DNA of 7,050 nucleotides, from NCBI GenBank assembly GCA_937897125.1, contig CALCPL010000101.1:1-7050 (forward strand), read 5' to 3'. Below the pieces are notes generated by a model that saw only the letters and a list, made by a program, of their open reading frames with translations, had not been told where the DNA came from and ran no database searches. This DNA is from an uncultured Candidatus Pelagibacter sp. Lineage in GTDB: Bacteria > Pseudomonadota > Alphaproteobacteria > Pelagibacterales > Pelagibacteraceae. Below, one piece after another: positions 7,004 to 7,050 of this stretch (position 1 is its first letter; each line of letters starts with the position of its first letter). The position numbers and the translations under genes are program-made.

Positions 7004-7050
7004 CTGTCTCTTATACACATCTGACGCTGCCGACGAATAGAGAGGTGTAG
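7004..7050 (-). other. Untrimmed Illumina/Nextera Tn5 adapter (right end, artefact)
   Basis: This is the reverse complement of the left adapter. The Tn5 mosaic end CTGTCTCTTATACACATCT lies at 7004-7022, the read-1 tail GACGCTGCCGACGA at 7023-7036, the index complement ATAGAGAG at 7037-7044, and the P5 remnant GTGTAG at 7045-7050. It pairs perfectly over 47 bp with bases 2-48. It is library-construction sequence and truncates plsY. Confidence 0.98.

Noticed and set aside
2..7050. Perfect 47-bp terminal inverted repeat, as in a transposon, linear plasmid or phage end
   Set aside because: The repeat is Nextera adapter plus index, man-made. The genes between are ordinary chromosomal housekeeping genes, with no transposase or replication gene.

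Overview
The window is an AT-rich bacterial chromosome segment of about 6.95 kb (49-7003). Untrimmed Nextera/Tn5 library adapters flank it at both ends, so the real biological sequence is only 49-7003. Very low GC, K/N/I-rich proteins, tight gene packing and the order gatB-gatA-gatC / ruvX-pyrB-pyrC-plsY are typical of Alphaproteobacteria. They best fit a genome-streamlined marine lineage such as SAR11 (Pelagibacterales). That assignment comes from protein flavour and gene order, not from a database search.

Layout: two gene blocks diverge from a 51-bp spacer (3925-3975). Leftward (minus strand) run gatC, gatA, gatB and a class I SAM-dependent O-methyltransferase. The three gat genes make the GatCAB tRNA amidotransferase, which converts mischarged Glu-tRNA(Gln) and/or Asp-tRNA(Asn) to the correct aminoacyl-tRNA. 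Their junctions overlap by 1 bp (gatC/gatA), abut (gatA/gatB) or are 4 bp apart (gatB/methyltransferase), so the block is almost certainly one operon. Rightward (plus strand) run ruvX (YqgF nuclease fold), pyrB (aspartate carbamoyltransferase), a dihydroorotase-family gene (pyrC-like) and the first half of plsY (glycerol-3-phosphate acyltransferase). pyrB and the pyrC-like gene abut (TAA|ATG), and plsY starts 2 bp after the pyrC-like gene.

The most notable biology is the pyrC-like protein. It has lost the HxH metal-binding pair and the substrate-binding Arg of the usual DxHxHxR motif (here D64-M-R-V-F-A-G), while keeping most of the remaining fold. It is therefore probably a non-catalytic dihydroorotase-like partner of PyrB (the PyrC'/PyrX type) rather than the enzyme of step 3 of pyrimidine synthesis.

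The most important technical point is that both termini carry the same i5-side adapter and index. They form a perfect 47-bp inverted repeat that is man-made, and the apparent C-terminus of plsY is encoded by adapter. I see no mobile element, CRISPR array, RNA gene or undescribed multi-gene system. All gene-free stretches inside the insert are 51 bp or shorter.
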